Shown here: positions 1 to 8,901 of the stretch, piece after piece
How the letters are laid out: every line of letters begins with the position of its first letter
Position numbering within the stretch: position 1 is the stretch's first letter
Source: Neolecta irregularis DAH-3
Lineage: Eukaryota; Ascomycota; Neolectomycetes; Neolectales; Neolectaceae
Assembly: GCA_001929475.1 (NCBI GenBank)
Contig: LXFE01000120.1
Coordinates: forward strand, 1 to 16,833
Reading direction: 5' to 3'
DNA length: 16,833 nucleotides
Notes under the pieces: generated by a model
Told to the model about the DNA's origin: nothing
The model's database searches: none
What the model saw: the letters and a program-made list of their open reading frames with translations, nothing else
Position numbers and translations under genes: made by a program

Positions 1-529
1 GACATATTTTCGTCCCGAATAACCATGTATACAATTCAAATAAATCGCCTTGAATTTTAACAGCTTTACGAATCCCGATAGATATTTCGATAATTGCAAT
101 TTGAGTGATTATGACTTGAAGAATAGCTACTCGAGTTTCCAAGTCGAAGCCTAGTTGATCTGCAATCAATTCATCTTGATCGACTTTTGCAACGGAAAAG
201 ACAGCTTCACATGCTCTAGCGCATCTTCAAAATTCTCCTGGGCGGATAAAAGGAGAGCTAGTAGATGCAATGATGGGATATGTGTACGTGAAAACTGCAG
301 CGATATACGAATATGATGCAATGCATTCACGACATCTCGATTTTCAGCCAACTGCAACGCTAAAAGATAATGAATAGAATGATTTGAAAGGAGCTTTTGA
401 GAATTGACCAGATGTTTAATTGCTTCTAATTGTAACCCGGGTCGATCTCTTGCTTCAAAAGCTAGGGGTTAATTTGATAAAGAGGGTACGTGCTTTTTTG
501 TGCCAAGAGACCATATGTGTCAGCACAGG
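1..529 (-). pseudogene. Fragment of TTC7/Ypp1-type TPR protein, frameshifted and 5'-truncated
   Basis: Read on the minus strand, 462 down to about 216 encodes TPR-like helices including LHLLALLLSAQENFEDALE, the hallmark of the C-terminal half of TTC7/Ypp1, the scaffold of the plasma-membrane PI4-kinase complex. That frame stops at 166-168. From about 214 down to 1 a different frame is open with no stop for about 70 codons (starting ACEAVFSVAK and running off the window) and continues the same family pattern. The two halves therefore look joined by a single-base frameshift near 214-216. Upstream, a plausible acceptor (cccctag) ends at 463, and the reading ADTYGLLAQ fits the family at 490-525 but in a shifted frame. 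TTC7 proteins have several hundred residues before this point. Only about 750 bp separate this fragment from the divergent MDE1 gene, and none of it looks like TTC7. I infer a decayed remnant; a sequencing error could explain the frameshift but not the missing 5' part. Confidence 0.65.
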
Positions 530-945
530 ACGTTAGGTTGGGCGCTGATGTGGACTTCGATTGGATATGCCGACGAAGATACTGCAAGTAAGAGTAACTA
601 CATATATTGAATATCAGGTGAAAGCCTAGCCAGCTAGTCCAGCTAGGCGCTACTTATATACAGATTCGGCTCATGTGCTGATACCGTCATCTGCCTGCCC
701 GCCTTTCTGTTGAACTGCTGGGTGGCAATGCCTATGACTGGCCCGCCTGGGACGATCGGTGACCCTTGCTGCTCCTTGTGCTTGATCCGATACTTTGGCG
801 GTGGCGGTGGCAAGCTGGTGGGGTTGCGACGTTGTGGTACAGTCGAGTCCCCACGGACCAGATGGACTGTATCACGTGATAGGATCGGAAGTGTTCAAAA
901 CAAGTGACAATTTCACCGGCTCTGCAACAAGCGTGTCAGCACAGG
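517..945. repeat. Repeat block A, about 400 bp between 13-bp direct repeats
   Basis: The 13-mer gtgtcagcacagg occurs at 517-529 and again at 933-945, bracketing a 403-bp block (530-932). The arrangement looks like an insertion with a target-site duplication, or like matching element ends. The interior is a diverged relative of sequence at about 6498-6773: both carry colinear landmarks (agtaactac/agcaactac, gaatatcagg/gagtatcagg, gctactt) and an identical 11-mer, cgagtccccac, at 844-854 and 6763-6773. On the minus strand A has a TATA-like gtatataag at 653-661. No credible protein is encoded. Most likely a short mobile-element relic of solo-LTR or other non-autonomous type. Class and exact ends are uncertain. 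Confidence 0.5.
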
Positions 946-1273
946 TTGTAGTTGTAGCGTCTTTGAGTTTTTAGGATTCTGGAAACATAGAGGAAAATGA
1001 GGGAAAAGATGAAAACGATTCTTTGATTCTTAGCGGGATAGACAGGGCATTATCCAACCGTCCTACAAATCTGCAGATACAGGACTACTTATAGATTTAC
1101 AAGAATGAGCCACGTCATTGTAGTGAAATCAAGGAAGAGAAACCCCATCAGATAACCAGAAAATACAACCGATACGAGTTTCTTGCGACAAGCTCACCAA
1201 ACGCACGCCTAAAATCCAATTTTTTAAAAGCCACATTTTATGAAATTTGGCGCGCACCAAACCCAACCTAATT
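946..1273. other. Intergenic: upstream region of MDE1
   Basis: This 328-bp stretch separates repeat block A from the MDE1 start. I see no protein-like reading frame or RNA gene in it. It should contain the MDE1 promoter. The minus-strand sequence tttccctcattttcctctatgtttccag resembles a splice acceptor, but what follows is not recognisable coding sequence. Confidence 0.5.
1246..1253 (+). promoter_or_regulatory. E2F/MBF-like motif before MDE1
   Basis: TTTGGCGC matches the E2F-type consensus TTTSGCGC and lies 20 bp before the MDE1 ATG. Motif match only. The position is closer to the start codon than usual for an activator site, so it may be chance. Confidence 0.2.
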
Positions 1274-2146
1274 ATGCAGCAGCTCGTTTTATCAGATTCA
1301 CCAACTCATCCAGCAAACCTCATTCCGGAACTCTGTCGTTTATTCTATACACTTGGATGGGTCACTGGTACTGGGTATATCTTTCCTTAAACATCACTGA
1401 CACAGAAGAGGAGGAATCTCAATTAGGGAAAGGTATTCCACGCTTTCTTCGGATATGAAATCAATATAAAGTGATAACGTATATATTGCGCCATCAGGAG
1501 TTCAGAAAGAAGTACATGGGTTCGATATTAATTTCGGAATTTAACGTTTAAAGCGTTTAAAGCCGGCAGATATTTTCGTTCTTTCGCTATCTACAAAAGA
1601 ATATCTCCGAATTCCACCTGTTTTTAAACCATCAGCGTGTACGCCGCTGTTTCTGGCAGCTTACATGTACTATCTCTCGTAACGTACAATTAATATGAAA
1701 GGAAAAGAAATGCCGGAGCTTGTATCCATACACATTCGCAATCCGCCGTTTTAGCTACATTGCTATACGACAAGGTCTTTGAGATTGAGAATCAAGAGAT
1801 GATCAAGGGAATTCCTGGACTGGGATATCATAGCAAGTTGGTTGTTCCCATAATTGAGAATACTGCACATGAAGAAGATTTGACTGGGAGTTTGGAGAAA
1901 GTACGATGAGGTAATCTGAAAGCATATTAACAATAGGCTATGGATCAATACCCAGATACATGTGCAGTACTTGTTAGAAGACACGGAGTTTATGTTTGGG
2001 GACAGGTATATGATGATAACATACCTTTAGAGGCTCATGTTTAGACGTGGGAAATGGCCAAGACCCAGGCTGAATGCTATGACTATCTGTTCAGTTTAGC
2101 AGTCAGAATGTGCAGTATGAATATGTCAACAGTTGCCAAAGAGTGA
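1274..2146 (+). CDS. MDE1: Methylthioribulose-1-phosphate dehydratase
   Basis: Cytosolic enzyme of the methionine salvage pathway. It dehydrates 5-methylthioribulose-1-phosphate and belongs to the zinc-dependent class II aldolase family (human APIP, yeast Mde1). The gene is split into seven exons: 1274-1374, 1409-1432, 1472-1511, 1554-1666, 1702-1900, 1937-2005, 2045-2146. The six introns are 34-42 nt, all GT-AG, and every junction keeps frame, giving 215 residues. Family landmarks are all present: [14 protein letters not shown] (28-40), [12 protein letters not shown] (46-57), IHTHS with zinc ligands H102 and H104, QEMIKG with catalytic E125, VVPIIENT (140-147), [12 protein letters not shown] with third zinc ligand H175, and ECYDYLF. 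It is slightly shorter than human APIP, mainly at the N-terminus. The start is the first in-frame ATG, 13 residues before the conserved region. No key residue is missing. It converges on eIF4A, with 199 bp between the stops. Confidence 0.95.
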
Positions 2147-2345
2147 ATGAAAGGCGGAGATCATGAAATAGATGAGCATAAAGTTACTGCGTATATAACC
2201 TGGATTTTTATAGGTTTTCCACAAACAATATATGCTCCGTAGATGAAGCAGACACTACAAGAAAGATGAAGAACAAAGGACGTAACGTGAGTATACGGAC
2301 TGTGATGGCAATATGAACTTTTGAAGCGGAGTTTTCATTTATTCG

Positions 2346-3695
<1,350 letters not shown>

Positions 3696-4015
3696 GCTGG
3701 GTGGGATTTAGGGGGTTTGAAGAGGAGTGAAGAGATTGGTTGAGTAGCAAACTGCAAAAGGACTGCGCTTTTTGCGCCTGCAGGTTTTTCCATTCTGTGT
3801 TTATGCAGAACCGCCAAATTTTATACAGGAGGATCACTGCATACCTGTCTATTTCCACTTTGAGCACTATTTTGTGTGGATTAATGTACAAAAACACAAC
3901 GCGACAGAAAAGCCGAGAGCGTAAGCGAATTGCGCAATCATGTAATGGATTTGCGTGCAACACGAGATATAAAGATCAGCACTGCAATTACTGCTGATCC
4001 TCACTTTGCTACTCC
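3696..4015. promoter_or_regulatory. Divergent promoter region, eIF4A / peroxiredoxin
   Basis: This 320-bp gap separates two divergent start codons and must hold both promoters. On the eIF4A side the coding strand has a CCAAT element (accaat) and C/T-rich sequence near the start. On the peroxiredoxin side there is a TATA-like element and an inverted repeat, listed separately. ORFs across this gap show no family resemblance. Confidence 0.6.
3967..3999 (+). promoter_or_regulatory. TATA-like element and adjoining inverted repeat before peroxiredoxin
   Basis: ATATAAA at 3967-3973 lies about 45 bp before the ATG. It is followed at once by a perfect 8-bp inverted repeat, gatcagca (3974-3981) and tgctgatc (3992-3999), with a 10-nt spacer. 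The repeat ends 16 nt before the start codon, so it could be a dyad protein site around the transcription start or a short hairpin in the mRNA leader. Confidence 0.45.
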
Positions 4016-4760
4016 ATGAATTCTACTTCGAGCACCCTCAGACTCGGCTGTTCTGCCCCGAACTTTGATGCACAAACCACCAAAGGCCCCATAAATTTCT
4101 ACGAATGGGCAAAAGGCAGCTGGGTCGTCTTCTTTTGTCATCCTGCTGACTTTACCCCGTGTGTAGCCTTGCATCTCGGGCCTGCTGACACGTTCAAGGG
4201 TCTGTACCACGGAACTCGGCGAGATCTCCCGTCTCCAGTCGGAATTTGAAAAACGTGGAGTCAAGATCATCGGCCTGAGCGCAAACGACCTTAAGTCTCA
4301 TGAAGAATGGATCAGAGATATCAATGAAGTCGCTCAAACCACTCTTACTTTCCCAATCATCGCAGATGCCGACAGAAAGGTGGCTCTGCTCTACGACATG
4401 GTCGACCATCAAGATGCCACAAACGTGCGGTCCAATCTATCCCTCGACTAACTCCACCAGGTTGATCAGAAGGGAATGGCATTAACCATCCGATCCGTCT
4501 TCTTCATTGATCCTCTACATACAGTTCGTCTTATTCTCACGTATCCCGCCGCGGTTGGACGCAACACTGGTGAAATACTTCGATGTCTCGATGCTCTTCA
4601 ATTAACCGAAAAGCATCAAGTTGCCACCCCCGTCAACTGGCAGAAGGGCGACGAAGTCGTCGTTCATGCAAGTCTTAGTAATGAACAGGCTAACAATCGC
4701 TTTGGAGACTTTAAAATTATAAAACCATACTTGCGAATGACTACACAACCTGCTTTTTAG
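4016..4760 (+). CDS. PRX1: 1-Cys peroxiredoxin (Prx6/Prx1 type)
   Basis: Thiol peroxidase that reduces hydrogen peroxide and alkyl or lipid hydroperoxides through one peroxidatic cysteine. Three exons (4016-4158, 4199-4424, 4461-4760) with introns of 40 and 36 nt give 222 residues, standard for the family. HPADFTPVCTTEL contains the peroxidatic Cys50, and the codon pair around P48-V49 is rebuilt only by splicing. Other landmarks are KIIGLSAND, FPIIADADRKVA, IRSVFFIDP, LTYPAAVGRN, EILRCLDALQLT and the ATPVNWQKGDEVVVH segment of the C-terminal domain, which marks the 1-Cys class. There is no evident mitochondrial presequence, so a cytosolic enzyme is likely. An extra cysteine, C41, stands just before the HPADFTP motif. 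Its 3' end faces the flavodoxin-like quinone reductase gene, another oxidative-stress function. Confidence 0.96.
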
Positions 4761-5013
4761 TACAAAATCACTGGAGGAGATTGATATATTTGTGAGAGTT
4801 GTCTAGTTGAAATAGTTATAAACATGTTTTCATCGGCTGTTTGTGTTGTTAAATTTATAAAGTTCTAAGCTTGCCGGAGCTACAGCTACAAATGAACCAG
4901 TTTTGGTTGTTTACGATGATCTGTTGCTGAGAACACAATAGAAACCTGTGGATCTATTGCTTACGCTGCAACCTATGTAAAGCGAAAATATAACGTGAAT
5001 AGAGAAAAATATC

Positions 5014-5999
5014 TTAAAGAATATTGCAATTTTTCGGTTTAGGAAATCCGCAAAACGATTTATTGTTTCCAGCAGAATTTTGGGAACTAGAAGTTTGGGG
5101 TTCGTCCTTTGCCGAAAGATTGGACTCTGCTAACTCGGATTTCTTCATCCTGTCAGCTATGATTTTGTCATCTATAGATGACGATTCGTACCAAAATTTG
5201 GACACTCGGGCGTAAAATTCGCGCCCTTGGATAGTTGCAACTTTTGTCTCAAGAGCCTATCCACAGTCAATGGAACATGGTTTAAAGAAGTATACAGTAG
5301 GTAAGCGAGATCCGTCACCACCTGAAAATGTGCCCTGCACCGTAAGCAATGTTATAGACCAGGTACGTGCTGCTCCCCATGGACTGCCGCCATGAACCTC
5401 ACTAAGGTTTGACAACTCAGGAAAAGTGCCCTTGTATCCCTTCGTAGTGAATATCCCGCACACAAGTAAACAAGAGTTCATACCAAAGGAACAAATATTA
5501 TCCCGTGATGTACAAGAACCGAGAGTGAGTTGCTAACGGTGGTCTCTTGTCCACCGCCGGGAGTTCCAGTCGAAACGAAAACACCTGCAACTTTACCGTG
5601 AAGTGCACCCTTCCAAGTCAATCGCGACGATGGCAGGGACCCAAAAACATACAGACATCCAAAGTTGGCCTGTTGCGTCCCAGAAACTCTTGAACTGTGC
5701 GGGGAAATTACCATATCGAGTAGGAATGCCAAACATGAAATAGTCATATGAAACAAGCGTCTCGTTCGAGGCAATTGGATAGTCTGGTTTAGGTGGGGCG
5801 TTCATCTTGGTCAAAACCTCTTGAGGCAGCGTTTCCGGGACCTGGAAGATCTTTGCAGCTCCTCCGGCTTCTTCGATCCCAATCTTGACAGCTTCAGCCA
5901 TCTTTGCGACTTGGAAATTCAGACGAGCGGCCTCGTATAAAGACGCTTACTGTGACCGTACATAGAGTAAATGATGATAGCAACAGTTTTATTGGACAT
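5014..5999 (-). CDS. PST2: Flavodoxin-like NAD(P)H:quinone reductase (Pst2/Ycp4/WrbA type) with CaaX-like tail
   Basis: FMN-binding reductase that makes two-electron reductions of quinones and so avoids semiquinone radicals. Six exons on the minus strand: 5999-5951, 5909-5653, 5609-5484, 5439-5371, 5334-5296, 5256-5014. Introns are 41, 43, 44, 36 and 39 nt, giving 260 residues. WrbA-family landmarks: YSMYGHIAKMAEAV (FMN phosphate loop), [25 protein letters not shown] (about 77-101), [37 protein letters not shown] and EIQGK-like TIQGREFY. A plain family member ends near here. This one adds about 55 polar residues ending PKNCNIL, so C257-N-I-L forms a CaaX-like box with X=Leu (geranylgeranyl-type), and C249 lies nearby. 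I infer membrane anchoring, as in Ycp4-like fungal homologues. The fourth intron (5335-5370) has a GC donor, and its 36 nt are open in frame, so a 12-residue insertion is the alternative. Confidence 0.93.
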
Positions 6000-6062
6000 G
6001 ATTTTGTGCTGAGGGTAGGCGAACGCGGGGAGGGATGCTCTATAAAGAAAGAATGCGGGCCG

Positions 6063-6074
6063 TGACTCACGTCA
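6063..6074 (-). promoter_or_regulatory. AP-1/CRE-type composite site upstream of the quinone reductase
   Basis: tgactcacgtca contains a perfect AP-1 heptamer (TGACTCA, 6063-6069) overlapping an ACGTCA half-CRE. It lies 64 bp upstream of the reductase start. Fungal bZIP regulators of oxidative stress (Yap1/Pap1/Atf1 types) bind such sequences, and Pst2-type genes are known targets in yeast. Function here is inferred from motif and position. Confidence 0.45.
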
Positions 6075-6104
6075 TCTGCTGATTAAGACAAGCCGCTGAT
6101 GATT

Positions 6105-6362
6105 CTACTTGCCGAGATTGCGCAAGGATTGCGACAGATCATTTGCACATTCTTGGGTTGTCCTCTCTATCCATTCTGTCAAAGTATCTTTTGGTCCGAA
6201 CTGATTCTTTGTATGTCCTTGAACTGAATCAAATGCACTTGTTGATTCGGTTACGGTTCTAATGATATCGCAATTGTCTGCTATTTCTCCTATAAGAGGC
6301 ATAATTGAGGGCCTGGCATCACCAAACATAACTGCACCTGCGCATGAATGTTTTGGTTGCAT
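6105..6362 (-). CDS. Doubtful small ORF, 85 residues
   Basis: An uninterrupted minus-strand frame from ATG to TAG, on the same strand as and just upstream of the quinone reductase (about 105 bp gap). The product is polar, with a likely amphipathic helix near the end (TEWIERTTQECANDL). There is no signal peptide, membrane segment or family motif I recognise. It overlaps the zone expected to hold the reductase promoter. Every secure gene here with an extended coding region has introns and this has none, though its size could explain that. It may be a real small protein, an exon of a larger gene, or chance. Confidence 0.22.
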   Translation of the reverse strand: MQPKHSCAGAVMFGDARPSIMPLIGEIADNCDIIRTVTESTSAFDSVQGHTKNQFGPKDTLTEWIERTTQECANDLSQSLRNLGK

Positions 6363-6497
6363 GGGTGTTGATGGAATTTACGCTATAACGCTTTTTTCCG
6401 CAGAAAGGTCTAGCTGACTATAAGGGTGTGGGCACGCGAACTTGGATTTGGTGTCCAATTTTAACAGTCGAGCGCGCACGTAGCTACTTAAGATAAA

Positions 6498-6773
6498 AGC
6501 AACTACTTGAATTGAGTATCAGGGTAAAGTCTGGTTTGTTAGTCAGGCCAGATGCTACTTGGATAATAAATAGGCATGCGCATAACTGCCTCCAATTACC
6601 TGTTCGCCTCCCCACGTACGTTCTAAGTGGCGACACCTGTGATTGTCCATAACAGGCCTGGCGATGACGCCTGTTGTCCTGCTTCGTGCTTCCTTTGATT
6701 TCGCCCGTAGGTTCGGCAGCGATGATGGAGTATCGGCGGTTCTTGTTGCTATAGGCTACCAGCGAGTCCCCAC
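6498..6773. repeat. Repeat block B, diverged copy of block A
   Basis: Colinear with block A (593-854) over about 270 bp. Shared landmarks in the same order are the actac region (6498-6506), a tatcagg core (6514-6523), gctactt (6554-6560) and the identical 11-mer cgagtccccac (6763-6773). By eye the similarity is patchy. Similarity may extend on either side, to about 6440 and 6830. I could not find direct repeats flanking B. It is an older or less complete relic of the same family as A and lies directly upstream of the methyltransferase gene. Confidence 0.5.
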
Positions 6774-6840
6774 AAACGGTATACACTCGTGGTAGACGGC
6801 TGGTGGCTTGCAATACTATTGCAGCCTTTTTCAACATGGA

Positions 6841-6848
6841 TATAAAAG
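6841..6848 (+). promoter_or_regulatory. TATA-like element upstream of the methyltransferase
   Basis: TATAAAAG within ggatataaaaggg, at the downstream edge of repeat block B and about 205 bp before the likely ATG at 7053. If used, it implies a leader of roughly 170 nt containing a short uORF at 6884. Confidence 0.35.
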
Positions 6849-7052
6849 GGAAATATATAGTTTCTCCTAGCCCAAGTTCACTTATGTTTGGTTAATAGCA
6901 CTAGTCCTATTTGTGCTCGAGCTCCTCAACTGACACTGAAGATCACTGAGAATCCTTGTACCGGATCCTATTTTTTGTCTCCAAGTGATTTACCGGACGC
7001 TAGTAGAGAACCCCAATTTCTTTCCAATAGCATCGATTTAATGCTTACTAAT

Positions 7053-7878
7053 ATGGCACAAGATCAAAATTGGTCAGCAAAACATTATGCGGAAAACGCA
7101 TCCTTCGTTCCACAGTTGACCACGGAGATAGTCGGACTTCTGGACGTAGAGACAGATGATAGAATCCTTGATTTGGGCTGTGGAGACGGCGTACTTACAA
7201 GGAAGATTTCTCATAAGTGTAAAAGTATTATCGGAATCGATTCGTCAGCAAACATGATCGCAGCCGCGAAGCAACTGGGGGTTGATGCGCGAGTCATAAG
7301 TGGCCAAGAACTTGTCAGTACCCCGGATCTACAACAAGAAGACTTTGACAAAGTCTTTTCAAATGCTGCGTTACATTGGATCTTGAGAAATGAGCCAGAT
7401 ACAACGATCCAAGGAGTCTATAGAGCGCTGAAAAATGGGGGAAAACTCGTGGCCGAACTTGGCGGCTTTGGAAATTGTGCTGGTAAGAATTAAATTTGCG
7501 ATCGGCGAATGACTCGTAAGAGATGTTTGCACTGCGTTAAGATCCGTATTGCTACGAAGAGGCATTTCTATGGCAGCAATCGAGGAGGCGAATCCTTGGA
7601 TATTTCCGTCCGAGCATGTTATGTCTGAAATGCTCACTCGCAACGGATTCCAAGTCCAGTCAATCACACGAACATACCGCTCAACGGAGCTTCCCGGAAA
7701 CATCAAAAGATGGTTTGAAATATTTGCTGGTGCTTTCCTCAAACTCGTTTCAGAGGGAGAAAAGAATGCTGTTTTGGATGAACTTGAGCAGATTCTTCGA
7801 GGAAGCTGCCAGCGAGAAGACGGGAAATGGTTTGTTGGATATGTTCGATTGCGGGTAGTAGCTATCAAGAATGTATAA
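7053..7878 (+). CDS. SAM-dependent methyltransferase, trans-aconitate-methyltransferase-like
   Basis: Class I Rossmann-fold methyltransferase of the Methyltransf_11/25 kind. Two exons (7053-7482, 7523-7878) with one 40-nt intron give 261 residues. The SAM-binding motif I is ILDLGCGDG (38-46), followed by the acidic end of strand 2 in IIGIDSSANMI (59-69). The post-motif FDKVFSNAALHWI and LKNGGKLVAELGGFGN complete the core. The second exon has the PWIFPS...GF and W-F-EIFAG-FL pattern of trans-aconitate-type enzymes. The substrate cannot be told from sequence. The start at 7053 (MAQDQNW) is chosen because homologous proteins begin near this motif; an in-frame ATG at 7041 adds four residues. The frame is open further upstream without an ATG and is probably leader. 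It converges on SARAF with 74 bp between the stops. Confidence 0.9.
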
Positions 7879-7952
7879 GAGGACTTGTATCAAATGTTGA
7901 AACAAAACTAACCGGATCTCATTGCTACACAAAGCGCCAAAATTAAAGTCCA

Positions 7953-8901
7953 TCATCTTCTTCGAGTTCCTCCAAACCCTGTAGAAGTTCGAGTTCCAGA
8001 AGGCCCTTCACCGAAAGGATTATTTCTCATTGGTGCCCTCATCCCGCTGTATCCTGAAGGTGATCCAAACATACTCGGGCTATTATTAATGTATTCGCGA
8101 TTCCCACCATCGAACAATCTCCTCCCTAAATACGACGCTGCCGCTCCACCCGCAAGGCCAGACCAAAATCCTGGTTGCCACCCGGTTTGACTGTCGTTAG
8201 TCATAAAATCCAGCGTATGATTATACGAGTCTGTCGGTTTTCCACCTCGCGGAAAGTATGGAGGTGGACCGTCGTTATTATTGTCACCACCCCATCCGAA
8301 TCCACGTCGCCGGGGCTGACCACCTTGACGTGGCCGGCCAAAGATTAACTGATACAAAATTGTCAAAGCCGTTCCGATTATAAGAAGAGTAGAGAGATTT
8401 GAAAATAGGCGACCCCCTGGAAATTCAGTCTCTACGTCGACCACGAAGCGTACAATTCCACGAGAACCAAGATCGTTTACCCATAACAGGTAACCTCCCA
8501 AACCGTTCCTCGCCCTCATCTGTAAGCCAAAGCCAATATTCGCATGCGCAGCTTCCCCTTAAAACATAGGTGTCGTCGGGATCTGCATAGCCCTCGCAAA
8601 TCATTTCGGTCTTTCCTAGTTTGATGTACGGCGACAACTCGGTCGAGCAACTCCACTGGATATCTTCCTTTCCATATGCGCCGCCCATGTTCCGGCATTG
8701 CATGGTCTGTGGGAGCAAGTCGATTAGGCTGCAGGCATTTCCGCCTGTGCAGGAAAGCTGCGGGATGGCAGGAACTCGGCGGTGGGCGGTCTGCTTATCG
8801 GTATAGAGAGTTAAGACGGGGATCTGCGAGAGTAGAACTTTCTGGGAGAGTATGGCTATTGAGGGCGACAACAATAGAAATAGATATAGAAAAGTTAGCA
8901 T
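7953..8901 (-). CDS. SARAF: SARAF-like regulator of store-operated calcium entry
   Basis: Single-pass ER membrane protein. In animals SARAF damps store-operated calcium entry by acting on STIM1; the fungal role is not established. Three exons on the minus strand (8901-8481, 8416-8227, 8190-7953) give 282 residues. There is a signal peptide (about 1-16, MLTFLYLFLLLSPSIA), then the luminal SARAF domain: VLTLYTDKQTAHRRVPAIPQLSC, MQCRNMG, DIQWSC and CEGYADPDDTYVLRGSCACEY, with its conserved cysteines. A transmembrane segment follows (about 148-167, LSTLLIIGTALTILYQLIFG), then a cytosolic Gly/Pro/Asn-rich tail ending GTRTSTGFGGTRRR, typical of the family. Intron 1 (8417-8480, 64 nt) is the longest in the window; an alternative acceptor would make it 49 nt. 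Intron 2 (8191-8226) is 36 nt and open in frame, but has a strong branch site and acceptor (tgactaacgacag). Confidence 0.92.

Larger units (their letters stand above)
6363..7052. other. Intergenic region upstream of the methyltransferase
   Basis: This gap of about 690 bp holds repeat block B in its centre, a TATA-like element at 6841-6848, and a long leader with at least one upstream ATG (6884, a three-codon uORF). A 117-residue minus-strand frame (6484-6837) coincides with repeat block B and resembles no protein I recognise. Confidence 0.5.

Noticed and set aside
463-490. 28-nt intron in the TTC7 fragment (gtaccc...cccctag).
   Set aside because: Shorter than any intact intron here, and it joins the TYGLLAQ reading to the next exon out of frame. 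More likely part of the decay.
800-870. tRNA-like B-box (agtcgagtcc) and A-box (tggcaagctgg) in repeat block A, suggesting a tRNA-derived SINE.
   Set aside because: The boxes are weak, lie near the wrong end of the block for a SINE head, and the matching A-box is not preserved in block B.
1763-1984. 73-residue minus-strand frame inside MDE1.
   Set aside because: The opposite strand encodes conserved MDE1 exons 5 and 6; this is their antisense shadow.
6484-6837. 117-residue minus-strand frame over repeat block B.
   Set aside because: The related block A does not preserve a similar protein, so the open frame looks accidental.
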